64,000 nt of DNA from Sphingomonas sp. 32-62-10 (GTDB lineage Bacteria; Pseudomonadota; Alphaproteobacteria; Sphingomonadales; Sphingomonadaceae). The translations under genes and the position numbers were made by a program. Each line of letters starts with the position of its first letter. Within the stretch, counting starts at the first letter, position 1. Where the stretch lies: NCBI GenBank assembly GCA_002280555.1, contig NCEE01000010.1, forward strand, positions 124,001 to 188,000, in the 5' to 3' direction. The notes beneath the pieces are model-generated. The model was not told the origin of the DNA. It did not search any database and saw only the letters and a list, made by a program, of their open reading frames with translations. Shown here piece after piece: positions 42,786 through 51,143 of this stretch.

Positions 42786-43898
42786 ATGAAAGCGACGATC
42801 GAACGCGCCACCTTGTTGAAGGGCTTGAGCCACGTCCAGTCGGTGGTCGAGCGGCGCAATACCATCCCGATTTTGTCGAACGTGCTGATCGAAGCAACGG
42901 CAGACGGCACGATCAAGCTCATGGCGACCGATCTCGATCTCCAGATCAACGAACACGTCGCTGCCAGTGTCGAAACGCCGGGTGCGACCACGGTTTCGGC
43001 ACACACGCTGTTCGATATTGCCCGCAAGCTACCCGAAGGCAGCCAGGTTAGCCTGAGCGCTGCCGAAGGCCGGATGACGATCATGGCCGGGCGCGCCAAG
43101 TTCCAACTCTCCACCCTGCCGCGCGACGATTTTCCGGTGATCGCCGAAGGCGAATTGCCGACCAGCTTCGAGCTCCCTGCCGAAACGCTGAAGCAGATCA
43201 TCGACAAGACGCGCTTTGCGATTTCGACCGAGGAAACGCGCTATTATCTGAACGGCATTTTCCTGCACGTGTCGGATGATCCGCTGCCCGTGCTGAAGGC
43301 CGCGGCGACCGACGGCCACCGGCTCGCCCGCGTCACCGTCACCCGGCCCGATGGGGCAGAGGGGATGCCCGACGTCATCGTGCCGCGCAAATGCGTGGCC
43401 GAACTCCGCAAATTGCTCGATGAGATCGACGGCTCGGTCGGCGTCTCGCTTTCCGCCACCAAGATCCGTTTCGATCTCGGTCAGGCGCTGCTGACGTCGA
43501 AACTGATCGACGGCACCTTCCCCGATTACAGCCGGGTGATCCCGACGGGCAACGACAAGATCCTGAAGATCGATCCGCGCGCGTTCGAGGAAGGCGTCGA
43601 CCGCGTCTCCACCATCGCGACCGAAAAGACGCGCGCGGTGAAGATGGCGCTCGATCGCGACAAGATCACGCTGTCGGTCACCAGCCCTGAAAATGGCACC
43701 GCGGCCGAAGAAGTATCGGGCGATTACGCCGCCGCACCGTTCGAAATCGGCTTCAACAGCCGCTATTTGCTCGATATATTGGGCCAGGTGCACGGTGACA
43801 CAGTGGAAATCCACCTCGCCGATGCCGCCGCCCCCACGCTGATCCGCGAGAACGACAAGGCGCCCGCGCTCTACGTCATCATGCCGATGCGGGTTTGA
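42786..43898 (+). CDS. dnaN: DNA polymerase III beta clamp
   Basis: 370 residues, three repeated clamp domains: MKATIERATLLKGLSHVQSV, IPILSNVLIEA, MATDLDLQI, the central FAISTEETRYYLNGIFL and LKAAATDGHRLARV, and the C-terminal VIMPMRV. A complete sliding clamp. dnaA is not adjacent; unrelated genes follow before recF. Confidence 0.98.
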   Translation: MKATIERATLLKGLSHVQSVVERRNTIPILSNVLIEATADGTIKLMATDLDLQINEHVAASVETPGATTVSAHTLFDIARKLPEGSQVSLSAAEGRMTIMAGRAKFQLSTLPRDDFPVIAEGELPTSFELPAETLKQIIDKTRFAISTEETRYYLNGIFLHVSDDPLPVLKAAATDGHRLARVTVTRPDGAEGMPDVIVPRKCVAELRKLLDEIDGSVGVSLSATKIRFDLGQALLTSKLIDGTFPDYSRVIPTGNDKILKIDPRAFEEGVDRVSTIATEKTRAVKMALDRDKITLSVTSPENGTAAEEVSGDYAAAPFEIGFNSRYLLDILGQVHGDTVEIHLADAAAPTLIRENDKAPALYVIMPMRV

Positions 43899-43901
43899 CG
43901 G

Positions 43902-44582
43902 TCAAACGTTGACCAGCCCGCGCCGGGTGGAAATGACCACCGATACGATCAGATAGGCGCCCATCAACACAGTCATCAGCGACCAGCTGTCGGTGTCACT
44001 CGCGAACTTCAGCTTGGTGATCGTCGCCCAGGCGAACAGGCCGAGCTGGAGCACCCAGAAACAGACAGCGCCAGTCTGTGCGATCACCGCGCGAGTCAGC
44101 TCGTCGCCTTCACGCCACAGCTTCCAGTTGATCCAGCTTTGCACCGCCAGCAGCACGAACAGCCCCACGGCAATCGCACCTAATGTCTGCGTGCCGAACC
44201 CGTTCAGCATGGCGAGCGGCGGGGTCATGATCATGATGCCCGCCAGCGCGGCGACCAGCGCCTGCCACCGGCCGGATCGCAGCGCATCGGGATCGACGGA
44301 CTCATCGTCCGGCTGCTTCTCGACCATGCGGTTCCAGCGCGCCGGGCTGGTTGTGGCGACATAGGCATAGGCCGCGCTGAACAGCAGCACGATGCCAATG
44401 ATCACGCTGGCCACGTCGGCGACTGATAAATCGGGCAGGGTAGCCCCCGATTGCTTCAGGGCACGCCCGACAAAATAACCGACCACCCCGCCGATCGGCG
44501 CACTGATGCCGAACACGGTCAGCAAACGGCGCGAAAAGCTGCGGCGCGGCGATGGGGCGGATGGGGCATCAGGGGCGTTCAT
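43902..44582 (-). CDS. Four-helix membrane protein paired with an XRE regulator
   Basis: 226 residues with a polar Pro/Ser-rich start (MNAPDAPSAPSPRRSFSRRL), then about six hydrophobic segments, including IGGVVGYFVGRAL, SVIIGIVLLFSAAYAYV and the C-terminal MTVLMGAYLIVSVVISTRRG. I recognise no named family. Its start overlaps the end of the XRE gene by 14 bp; such regulator/membrane pairs are common but their role is unknown. Confidence 0.75.
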   Translation of the reverse strand: MNAPDAPSAPSPRRSFSRRLLTVFGISAPIGGVVGYFVGRALKQSGATLPDLSVADVASVIIGIVLLFSAAYAYVATTSPARWNRMVEKQPDDESVDPDALRSGRWQALVAALAGIMIMTPPLAMLNGFGTQTLGAIAVGLFVLLAVQSWINWKLWREGDELTRAVIAQTGAVCFWVLQLGLFAWATITKLKFASDTDSWSLMTVLMGAYLIVSVVISTRRGLVNV

Positions 44583-44781
44583 CGGGGATCCAATCATCGA
44601 GGAAGATGGCATCGACAGGCACTCCAAAAACTTTCGACATTCGCAGCGCGAGCGGCAGGCTCGGATCATATTTGTTCGTTTCGACCGCGTTGATCGTCTG
44701 GCGCGAGACGCCCAGCCAGCGAGCCAGATCGCCCTGACTGATGCCGGCCTCCGCCCGCAAAACGCGCAACCGGTTCTCCAC
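44569..44781 (-). CDS. Small XRE-family HTH regulator
   Basis: 70 residues from GTG 44781: ENRLRVLRAEAGISQGDLARWLGVSRQTINAVETNKYDPSLPLALRM is a canonical lambda-repressor-type helix-turn-helix, followed by VFGVPVDAIFLDDW. The protein has no other domain. A perfect 18-bp palindrome lies 58 bp upstream, a likely autoregulatory operator. Confidence 0.9.
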   Translation of the reverse strand: MENRLRVLRAEAGISQGDLARWLGVSRQTINAVETNKYDPSLPLALRMSKVFGVPVDAIFLDDWIPDERP

Positions 44782-44838
44782 GCTCAGCACCACAACTGCT
44801 GAGAGCAAACGACTCGAAGGGGGCGAGGAGCGATCATA

Positions 44839-44856
44839 TGACAAGAGCTCTTGTCA
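44839..44856. promoter_or_regulatory. Perfect palindromic operator for the XRE regulator
   Basis: TGACAAGAGCTCTTGTCA is an 18-bp perfect palindrome upstream of the XRE/membrane-protein pair. A related imperfect copy (GTCAAGAGTTCTTGTC) follows at 44871-44886. Confidence 0.75.
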
Positions 44857-44870
44857 TTTTTGGCGAGATT

Positions 44871-44886
44871 GTCAAGAGTTCTTGTC
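44871..44886. promoter_or_regulatory. Second, imperfect XRE operator
   Basis: GTCAAGAGTTCTTGTC shares CAAGAG and TTCTTGTC with the perfect palindrome 15 bp away and contains TTGACA on the minus strand. Two sites on one DNA face would allow cooperative repression. Confidence 0.5.
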
Positions 44887-44938
44887 TATTTGTCGCCTGC
44901 GCCACCGACAATGATTGATTCATCCTTCGTGATCATAC

Positions 44939-44960
44939 ATACTGACATCATTGTCAGTAT
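44939..44960. promoter_or_regulatory. TetR-type operator in front of coq4
   Basis: ATACTGACA-TCAT-TGTCAGTAT, a perfect 9-4-9 inverted repeat, ends 19 bp before the coq4 ATG, where it would cover the transcription start. The layout is typical for TetR-family repressors; no such gene lies in the window. Confidence 0.7.
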
Positions 44961-44979
44961 CCCGCACAGGAGTCGCTTC

Positions 44980-45768
44980 ATGGCCAAGCTTCCGCCCTTT
45001 CCCGGCACCACAGGGCGTCGTGACTGGCGCACCGCGTTCGATGCGATCCGCAAGCTATTGAACAATGGCGATGATACGACGCAGGTGTTCCGCATTATGC
45101 GCGCGCTCAATGTCGGCAATGCGCCGATGAACTATGCGCGTTTCATTGCGACCGCCGAGGGTGGCCGGATGGCCTATGAACGGGTCGAGCTTGCCGCGAA
45201 ATTCTCGCAACCCAGCTATGTCGCGCAGTTCGCGCCGGGCACGGTGGGGGCGGCATACCGCGATTTTCTCGAGCGGACCGGCTATTCGGCCGACGGGCTG
45301 GTCGAGGTCAGCCGCGTGATCAGCGAAGATGATATGCCCCATCCCTATGCGTGGTTCGGCCGCCGCGTGCGCGACACGCATGACATCTGGCACGTGCTGA
45401 ACGGTTATAAAGCCGATGAATCGCTGGGCGAAGCCGCACTGGTTGCGTTTTCCTATGCGCAGGTCGGCGGGCTCGGCTGGGCGTTTATCGGCGGCGCGGC
45501 AGCGCTGAAGAGCATTGGCGTGACCGGCAATCTGCTGTTCGCGAAAGCGGTGTGGGAAGGCTATGTGCGCGGCCGCAAAGCCAAATGGCTGGCGGGCGAG
45601 GATTATGAAAAGCTGCTCCACGAGCCGATCGAGGCAGCGCGCCAGCGGCTGGGCCTGACCCCGCCGGTCGCCTATCTGAAGGCGCAGCGGGAGCTTGGCG
45701 CAGCAATGGCGTCCTATCTCAGCGCGCCCAAGGAAGATGATGTGCCCGAGGTGAAGCTCGCCGCCTGA
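44980..45768 (+). CDS. coq4: Coq4 family protein (ubiquinone biosynthesis)
   Basis: 262 residues with the Coq4 metal motif HDxxHx(11)E, read here as DTHDIWHVLNGYKADESLGE, and VAFSYAQVGGLGWAF. Coq4 proteins organise or catalyse late steps of coenzyme Q synthesis; the bacterial homologue is thought to act in C1 decarboxylation/hydroxylation of the ring. AGGAG precedes ATG 44980. A perfect inverted repeat in the promoter suggests dedicated repression. Confidence 0.88.
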   Translation: MAKLPPFPGTTGRRDWRTAFDAIRKLLNNGDDTTQVFRIMRALNVGNAPMNYARFIATAEGGRMAYERVELAAKFSQPSYVAQFAPGTVGAAYRDFLERTGYSADGLVEVSRVISEDDMPHPYAWFGRRVRDTHDIWHVLNGYKADESLGEAALVAFSYAQVGGLGWAFIGGAAALKSIGVTGNLLFAKAVWEGYVRGRKAKWLAGEDYEKLLHEPIEAARQRLGLTPPVAYLKAQRELGAAMASYLSAPKEDDVPEVKLAA

Positions 45769-45818
45769 TCCCGACGGAAAACGCGCGACAAACGAGCAAA
45801 CGCGCTAAGGCGGGGGCG

Positions 45819-46892
45819 ATGTTGTCGCGCCTCGTGCTTACCGATTTTCGCAATCATGCCGCGGCCACGCTTGAACCGGGGCCGGGCTTCGTCGTGCTGA
45901 GCGGGGACAACGGCGCGGGCAAGACCAATATCCTCGAAGCGGTATCGCTGCTCGCGCCCGGGCGGGGACTGCGCCGCGCACCGTTGGCTGAAATGGCGCG
46001 GCAAGGTGGTAGTGGTGGATTCGGGGTGGCAGCGGCGATTTGCGGTGATGTGGACATTGCCACTGGAGCCCAACCTGCCGCACCCGAACGACGGATTGTC
46101 CGCGTTCAGGGCGCGCCCGTCGCCGCGACCGCGCTGGCCGAATGGCTGACGGTGTTGTGGCTCACCCCGGCGATGGACCGGCTGTTCGTTGAACCGGCAA
46201 GCGAACGGCGGCGTTTCCTCGATCGGCTGACACTGGCCTTATCCCCAAGCCACGCCGTCCACAGCAATCGCTACGAGGCGGCGATGCGGGCGCGCAATCG
46301 CTTGCTGGGGGAAGAAGGGGCGCCCGACACCGATTGGCTGCGCGCACTTGAAGCGCAGATGGCCGAACATGGCGCCGCGATCGACGAGGCGCGCCGCGAT
46401 GCCGTTGCACAACTGGGGGCGGCCTTGGCGGCACAGGCAGCGGGGCCGTTCGCGCGGGCCGGGCTGGCGCTGGAGGGCTGGACCGGGGCGGGCGACATGC
46501 TTGTGCGTGATCTGGCGCAGGGGCGTGCCCGCGATGCAGCGGCGGGGCGCACCTTGGCCGGGCCGCACCGTACCGATCTGGCGGTGGTCCATCTAGACAA
46601 GGGGCAGGCGGCGGCTCTGTGTTCTACCGGCGAGCAAAAGGCACTGTTATTGTCGATCATCCTTGCCCATGCCGATCTGGTCGCGGCGCGTGGTGGCAAG
46701 GCGCCTGTGCTATTGCTCGATGAAGTGGCGGCGCATCTCGATCCGCACCGGCGCGCAGCGCTGTTCGATCGACTGGCGGGCAAGGGGCAGGTGTGGATGA
46801 CGGGCACCGAACCGGCGCTGTTCGAAGCGGTACCGGGCGGGGCAACGCGCTACACCGTGGCAGAGGGCGTCGTCGTCGGATCGACTCTGTAA
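45819..46892 (+). CDS. recF: DNA replication and repair protein RecF
   Basis: 357-residue SMC-like ATPase that loads RecA at gaps with RecO and RecR. Walker A SGDNGAGKTNILEA, LTPAMDRLFVEPASERRRFLDRL, signature LCSTGEQKALLLSIILAHA and Walker B PVLLLDEVAAHLDPHRR. Complete. It follows coq4 by 50 bp. Confidence 0.97.
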   Translation: MLSRLVLTDFRNHAAATLEPGPGFVVLSGDNGAGKTNILEAVSLLAPGRGLRRAPLAEMARQGGSGGFGVAAAICGDVDIATGAQPAAPERRIVRVQGAPVAATALAEWLTVLWLTPAMDRLFVEPASERRRFLDRLTLALSPSHAVHSNRYEAAMRARNRLLGEEGAPDTDWLRALEAQMAEHGAAIDEARRDAVAQLGAALAAQAAGPFARAGLALEGWTGAGDMLVRDLAQGRARDAAAGRTLAGPHRTDLAVVHLDKGQAAALCSTGEQKALLLSIILAHADLVAARGGKAPVLLLDEVAAHLDPHRRAALFDRLAGKGQVWMTGTEPALFEAVPGGATRYTVAEGVVVGSTL

Positions 46893-47023
46893 AATATTTA
46901 CATTATTGCAAATCGAGCCCGATGAAGTTGTACAATGCGACCGCAAAAACACCCGTTCAATGGCTTTCTCTCGTGTAAACTTGTCTAAGGCGACCCTGTA
47001 TTCATGGCCAAAGGCTTCCCCGG
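46893..47023. other. recF-aceA intergenic region
   Basis: 131 bp, locally AT-rich. It holds the aceA promoter region with ATTGCAAAT (near 46904-46912) and AATGCGACCGCAAA (46936-46949), both imperfect TTGC-type dyads that could be regulator sites, but I cannot assign them. No gene. Confidence 0.4.
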
Positions 47024-48619
47024 ATGAGTTATCAGGATCATATCGCGCAGGTTGGCACGCTTATCAAAAGCCAGCGCGGCACCTGGGACGGGATCAGCGC
47101 CGAATCGGTTGCGCGGATGCGTCTGCAGAACCGGTTCCAGTCGGGGCTCGACATTGCGCGCTTCACCGCGGCAATCATGCGCAAGGACATGGCAGCGTAC
47201 GACGCTGACCCGGCGAACTATACGCAGTCGCTCGGCTGCTGGCACGGTTTCATCGGCCAGCAGAAGATGATCAGCATCAAGAAGCATTTCGGATCGACCG
47301 AGCGCCGTTATCTGTATCTCTCGGGCTGGATGGTCGCTGCACTGCGCAGCGAATTCGGCCCGCTTCCCGATCAGTCTATGCATGAGAAGACGAGCGTGCC
47401 TGCGCTGATCGAAGAGCTTTACACCTTCCTGCGCCAGGCCGATGCACGTGAGCTCGGCATGATGTTCCGTGATCTCGATGCCGCGCGTGATGCCGGTGAT
47501 CAGATCAAGGAAAAGCAGCTGATGACCGCGATCGATGGGTATCAGACGCATGTCGTGCCGATCATTGCCGATATCGACGCAGGCTTTGGTAATGCCGAAG
47601 CCACCTATCTGCTCGCCAAGAAGATGATCGAGGCGGGTGCCTGCGCGCTCCAGATCGAAAATCAGGTGTCCGACGAAAAGCAGTGCGGCCATCAGGACGG
47701 CAAGGTCACCGTGCCGCATGAGGATTTCCTCGCGAAGGTCCGCGCTTGCCGCTACGCGTTCCTGGAGCTGGGCGTCGAGGACGGTATCATCGTCACCCGC
47801 ACCGACTCGCTCGGCGCTGGCCTCACCAAGCAAATCGCGGTTTCGAAAGAGCCTGGCGATCTGGGTGACCAGTATAACAGCTTCCTCGATTGCGAAGAGA
47901 TCGATCCCGCGACCGCGCGCAACGGCGATGTCATCCTGAACCGCGACGGCAAGCTGCTGCGGCCGAAGCGCCTGCCGTCGAACCTGTTCCAGTTCCGCGC
48001 GGGTTCGGGCGAGGATCGCTGCGTGCTTGATTGCATCACGAGCCTGCAAAACGGCGCGGACCTGCTCTGGATCGAGACCGAAAAGCCCCACATCGCACAG
48101 ATCGCCGGCATGGTTGATCGCATCCGCGAGGTGATCCCGAACGCCAAGCTCGTCTACAACAACTCGCCAAGCTTCAACTGGACCCTCAATTTCCGCCAGC
48201 AGGTGTTCGATGCGTGGAGCGCCGAGGGCAAGGATGTGTCTGCCTATGATCGTGCCCGGCTGATGTCGGTCGATTATGACGGCACCGATCTGGGTAACGA
48301 GGCCGATGAGCGCATCCGCACCTTCCAGCGCGATGCTGCAGCGCGCGCCGGCATTTTCCATCACCTCATCACGCTGCCGACGTACCACACCGCGGCGCTC
48401 AGCACCGATAACCTCGCCAAGGAGTATTTCGGCGACCAGGGCATGCTCGGTTATGTGAAGGGCGTGCAGCGCAAGGAAATCCGCGAAGGGATCGCCTGTG
48501 TGAAGCACCAGAACATGTCGGGCAGCGACATCGGTGACGATCACAAGGAATATTTCGCGGGCGAAGCGGCCTTGAAGGCCGGCGGCGCACACAACACGAT
48601 GAACCAGTTCGCTGCCTGA
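47024..48619 (+). CDS. aceA: Isocitrate lyase (long form)
   Basis: Cleaves isocitrate to glyoxylate and succinate, the first step of the glyoxylate bypass needed for growth on acetate or fatty acids. 531 residues, the length of the Pseudomonas-type enzyme. Catalytic segment DEKQCGHQDGKVTVPHEDFL contains the K-x-C-G-H motif, with IADIDAGFGNAEATYLLAKKMIEAG and NNSPSFNWTLNF. Malate synthase is not nearby. The acyl-CoA dehydrogenase at 18 kb fits a fatty-acid-using life style. Confidence 0.97.
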   Translation: MSYQDHIAQVGTLIKSQRGTWDGISAESVARMRLQNRFQSGLDIARFTAAIMRKDMAAYDADPANYTQSLGCWHGFIGQQKMISIKKHFGSTERRYLYLSGWMVAALRSEFGPLPDQSMHEKTSVPALIEELYTFLRQADARELGMMFRDLDAARDAGDQIKEKQLMTAIDGYQTHVVPIIADIDAGFGNAEATYLLAKKMIEAGACALQIENQVSDEKQCGHQDGKVTVPHEDFLAKVRACRYAFLELGVEDGIIVTRTDSLGAGLTKQIAVSKEPGDLGDQYNSFLDCEEIDPATARNGDVILNRDGKLLRPKRLPSNLFQFRAGSGEDRCVLDCITSLQNGADLLWIETEKPHIAQIAGMVDRIREVIPNAKLVYNNSPSFNWTLNFRQQVFDAWSAEGKDVSAYDRARLMSVDYDGTDLGNEADERIRTFQRDAAARAGIFHHLITLPTYHTAALSTDNLAKEYFGDQGMLGYVKGVQRKEIREGIACVKHQNMSGSDIGDDHKEYFAGEAALKAGGAHNTMNQFAA

Positions 48620-48739
48620 ACGGCAGCGGGGAACCAGTCTACTGCCGAAGCAGTAACGAGTTTGCCGCCCCAAGCGCGGCAATTTCACCGGATCGCGGGA
48701 TAACGCGACCGGATACGACTTTCCTGGGGAGGAAAGCCT

Positions 48740-48771
48740 GGCCCGTCGTCGCGGTAACGCGGCGGCGGGCC
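48740..48771. terminator. Hairpin between convergent aceA and marR-like genes
   Basis: GGCCCGTCGTCGC pairs with GCGGCGGCGGGCC around GGTAA; followed by CTTCGCGTTT. Long GC-rich stem, weak T tail, probably a bidirectional terminator. Confidence 0.65.
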
Positions 48772-48779
48772 TTCGCGTT

Positions 48780-49271
48780 TCAGGCGTTGATCGTGTCGGT
48801 GAGAGGTTCGCGTACGGGATCTCGCGCCGCATCCAGCGCGATCCGGACCCGGCGCAGCACCGGCAGCATCGCGGCGAGCTCATCGGGATCGATTACCGCG
48901 TCGAGCATCGGCGCCAGCGGGGCCATTGCCGCGATCGCCGCTTCGCGGGCGGCGCGGCCCTTGTCGGTGATCGATACGAGCTTGGCGCGGCCATCTGCCG
49001 GATCGTCGCGGATCACCACCAGCCCGTCGCGCGCCATGCGCGCCAGTGTGCTCGTCATCGTCGGGCGGGTCACCTGAAAGGCACTTGCGAGCTGGGCCGG
49101 AGATCGTTCCTTATGCCCGAGCCGGACGAAATGGTTGAGCACGGTGAACTGCGCCCGCGTCAGCCCCTGCGGCATGGCCCGTTCGAATATCGTGCCGGCG
49201 AGTTGATCGATAATGCCGATTTCGTTGAAGAATTCGAAGGCGGCAGGGTCAGTCGGCGGCACAACGGTCAT
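48780..49271 (-). CDS. MarR-family regulator
   Basis: 163 residues. Winged helix in RAQFTVLNHFVRLG, SPAQLASAFQVTRPTMTSTLARMARDGLVVIRDDPADGRAKLVSITDKG, flanked by dimerisation helices. ATG 49271 overlaps the stop of the nitroreductase-like gene (ATGA), so it is the second gene of that operon and probably controls it through the paired operators at 50410-50447. Confidence 0.92.
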   Translation of the reverse strand: MTVVPPTDPAAFEFFNEIGIIDQLAGTIFERAMPQGLTRAQFTVLNHFVRLGHKERSPAQLASAFQVTRPTMTSTLARMARDGLVVIRDDPADGRAKLVSITDKGRAAREAAIAAMAPLAPMLDAVIDPDELAAMLPVLRRVRIALDAARDPVREPLTDTINA

Positions 49272-50398
49272 ACCAGATGTTTTTCTAACGGCCATCGCGG
49301 CGCTGGCAAGGAGGGTGGCGCTGTGCCGATCCGCGCGAGCATCTGCACCCGTTCGGTGCCTTGCGCGCCCAGCAACCGGTGGACGAGGTCAAAATCAGCC
49401 GCCATTTCGGGATATTCCTGCAGCGCCTGGCTCAGCGGGTGCATCGCCAGCCCCAAGGTCGTCGCGCGTAATTGGGCCCGCACATAGCGCCGCCCTGCCT
49501 CGAGCTGTTCGGCCCGGCTGTTACCGGGTGTGGTGATCCAGATGATGGCGGGGATCGATCCACAGCTTTTCTGTACGACATCAAGGCCCATTTTGAAGGC
49601 GCTGGACGATGGATCAGCCATGGTCTTGTGATCGATCATCCCGACCGCACTCAATGCCTCCACCCCCGGACCGCCAATCGGAAGCCCATCGGGGTTTGCG
49701 TCCATTTCGGCGGTCCCGATCCGCATCAGCCGCACCGTCTCACCATGAGTGCGCGGCGTGACTGTCTCGATTGTCATCGCCCGGACGGCCAAAGGGGTGA
49801 TCTGGGCAAGAAGTGCAGGATCGGTGCTGGTCACGCCGGTGTCGCGCGCCACTGCCTGAAGCTGGGCCGGGCTCGGTGGTGCGGTGTCATACAGCGCACG
49901 GTTGGTGTGGCGATGCGTGATCGCGCTGAACAGCGGATCAAGGGTGACACCGGCGTCTCGCCGAAAGACGAGTTCCGCGATCAGGCGGGCATCGAGCCGC
50001 GGTTGGGGCTCCCCGGCCGGGAACGGCGTCACGTCGATCGCATAGCCGTGCTCCGCCGCCGCGATCCGCGCGACTTCGATGAACGTGCCGAAACCGATTG
50101 TGATCTGCCGGTCGAACGGGTCGGTTTCGGGCAGTCGCTTGTCGAGATCGCAGCGCAGCAGCACCCGGTCGGTGCCGACCAATTCGATCAGCCAGGGCTG
50201 GCGGTTATGCGGGTTCGGCGCGAGGATCGCATAGCGCAGCGCATCGAGCCGGGGGTCGGCGGGGCGGCGCGGATCGATCGTCCACGGCGCGATCGCGGTA
50301 GTCGGTGCGCGCATGACCCGCCAGGCTGCCCCGCCGCCGACAAGGGCCACCGAGGCCGTGCCCGCACCAATGATAATCGACCTGCGCGACCACGCCAT
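49268..50398 (-). CDS. Tat-exported nitroreductase-like (Acg-family) protein
   Basis: 376 residues. N-terminal twin-arginine signal MAWSRRSIIIGAGTASVALV, then two nitroreductase-like halves: RYAILAPNPHNRQPWLIEL (FMN-binding start), ITHRHTNRALYDTAPPS and RRYVRAQLRATTLGLAMHPLSQALQEYP. This pattern is that of Acg-type flavoproteins, thought to bind flavin outside the cytoplasm. Substrate unknown. It is co-transcribed with the MarR gene. Confidence 0.85.
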   Translation of the reverse strand: MAWSRRSIIIGAGTASVALVGGGAAWRVMRAPTTAIAPWTIDPRRPADPRLDALRYAILAPNPHNRQPWLIELVGTDRVLLRCDLDKRLPETDPFDRQITIGFGTFIEVARIAAAEHGYAIDVTPFPAGEPQPRLDARLIAELVFRRDAGVTLDPLFSAITHRHTNRALYDTAPPSPAQLQAVARDTGVTSTDPALLAQITPLAVRAMTIETVTPRTHGETVRLMRIGTAEMDANPDGLPIGGPGVEALSAVGMIDHKTMADPSSSAFKMGLDVVQKSCGSIPAIIWITTPGNSRAEQLEAGRRYVRAQLRATTLGLAMHPLSQALQEYPEMAADFDLVHRLLGAQGTERVQMLARIGTAPPSLPAPRWPLEKHLV

Positions 50399-50409
50399 GA
50401 TTCACCCTT

Positions 50410-50447
50410 TAGATAGACATCTAACCATATGATTAGATATCTATCTA
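50410..50447. promoter_or_regulatory. Paired inverted operators of the MarR operon
   Basis: TTAGATATCTATCTA (50433-50447) and, inverted, TTAGATGTCTATCTA (50424-50410) differ at one base and are 8 bp apart. They lie 12 bp before the nitroreductase-like start. Size and symmetry fit a MarR dimer at each site. Confidence 0.75.
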
Positions 50448-50513
50448 TGTCAAGCCGGCATGTTGCCAATGATTCGATTAAGGTATCGGCGTCAGTAAAA
50501 TGTTCTGACGCTT

Positions 50514-51143
50514 TTATGGAGTGGTGGGGCGCTCGAACGTTACCGTTTTCAAATGCTGCTCGAGTTTTGATCCTGGGCAGTCGGTATTCTTAACGTCTCG
50601 GTGAAAAAAGATCTGACGTCCTGCCGGACGCATCGTTCCCAGCTTCGATAATGGCTCGAACATGCCATATTGTGGATGGCTGGCGCTGAACTTCAGCCAG
50701 CCAAGAAATTTTGAGATGAGCGGCATCCGCGATGAAATTTCGGTCGGATCGATGATCCGGTTTTGAAAATCGCCAGCGAAAGAGACCGCGATCGCTTTGG
50801 TATTGTGCCCCACAGTGTGCGCACCCGACCGGTCCTCGCCGCGACCCTCGCAGATCGTCACGCCACCGTTCCCTACGGTGAGAAAAGCGACAAAATTATA
50901 TGGGACATCAAGTCCGAGATCGGGCCGTACCGTTTGCAATCGTCGCATCATCGCAAATATCTCGGCGTCGCCCTCCCACAAATTCGGTGTACTATCGTTA
51001 TCGACCATGACCGTATGGTGCGCAAATACATGGGTCCGGTTAGCGCGTGAGACAACAGTACCCAGACGCGGCAATCCACTGTCAGCACCCCATGCCTTGC
51101 GCGTTACGAAGCGAAGACTAGGTACGATTTCAAAATCGGCCAT
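50514..51143 (-). CDS. Amidase_2/PGRP-type N-acetylmuramoyl-L-alanine amidase
   Basis: 209 residues without signal peptide. Zinc-ligand segments are HVFAHHTVMVDND, HTVGHNTKAIAVSFAGDF and FFHRDVKNTDCPGSKL (His and Cys). This is the peptidoglycan-recognition/T7-lysozyme fold. Absence of an export signal and an AT-rich composition unlike the flanks suggest a phage-derived lysozyme. ATG 51143 has AAAGGA about 10 bases upstream. Confidence 0.82.
   Translation of the reverse strand: MADFEIVPSLRFVTRKAWGADSGLPRLGTVVSRANRTHVFAHHTVMVDNDSTPNLWEGDAEIFAMMRRLQTVRPDLGLDVPYNFVAFLTVGNGGVTICEGRGEDRSGAHTVGHNTKAIAVSFAGDFQNRIIDPTEISSRMPLISKFLGWLKFSASHPQYGMFEPLSKLGTMRPAGRQIFFHRDVKNTDCPGSKLEQHLKTVTFERPTTP

Noticed and set aside
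46985..48883. 632-codon minus-strand open frame opposite aceA
   Set aside because: It is the antisense shadow of isocitrate lyase; the amino-acid composition is Arg/His-rich and no domain is visible.
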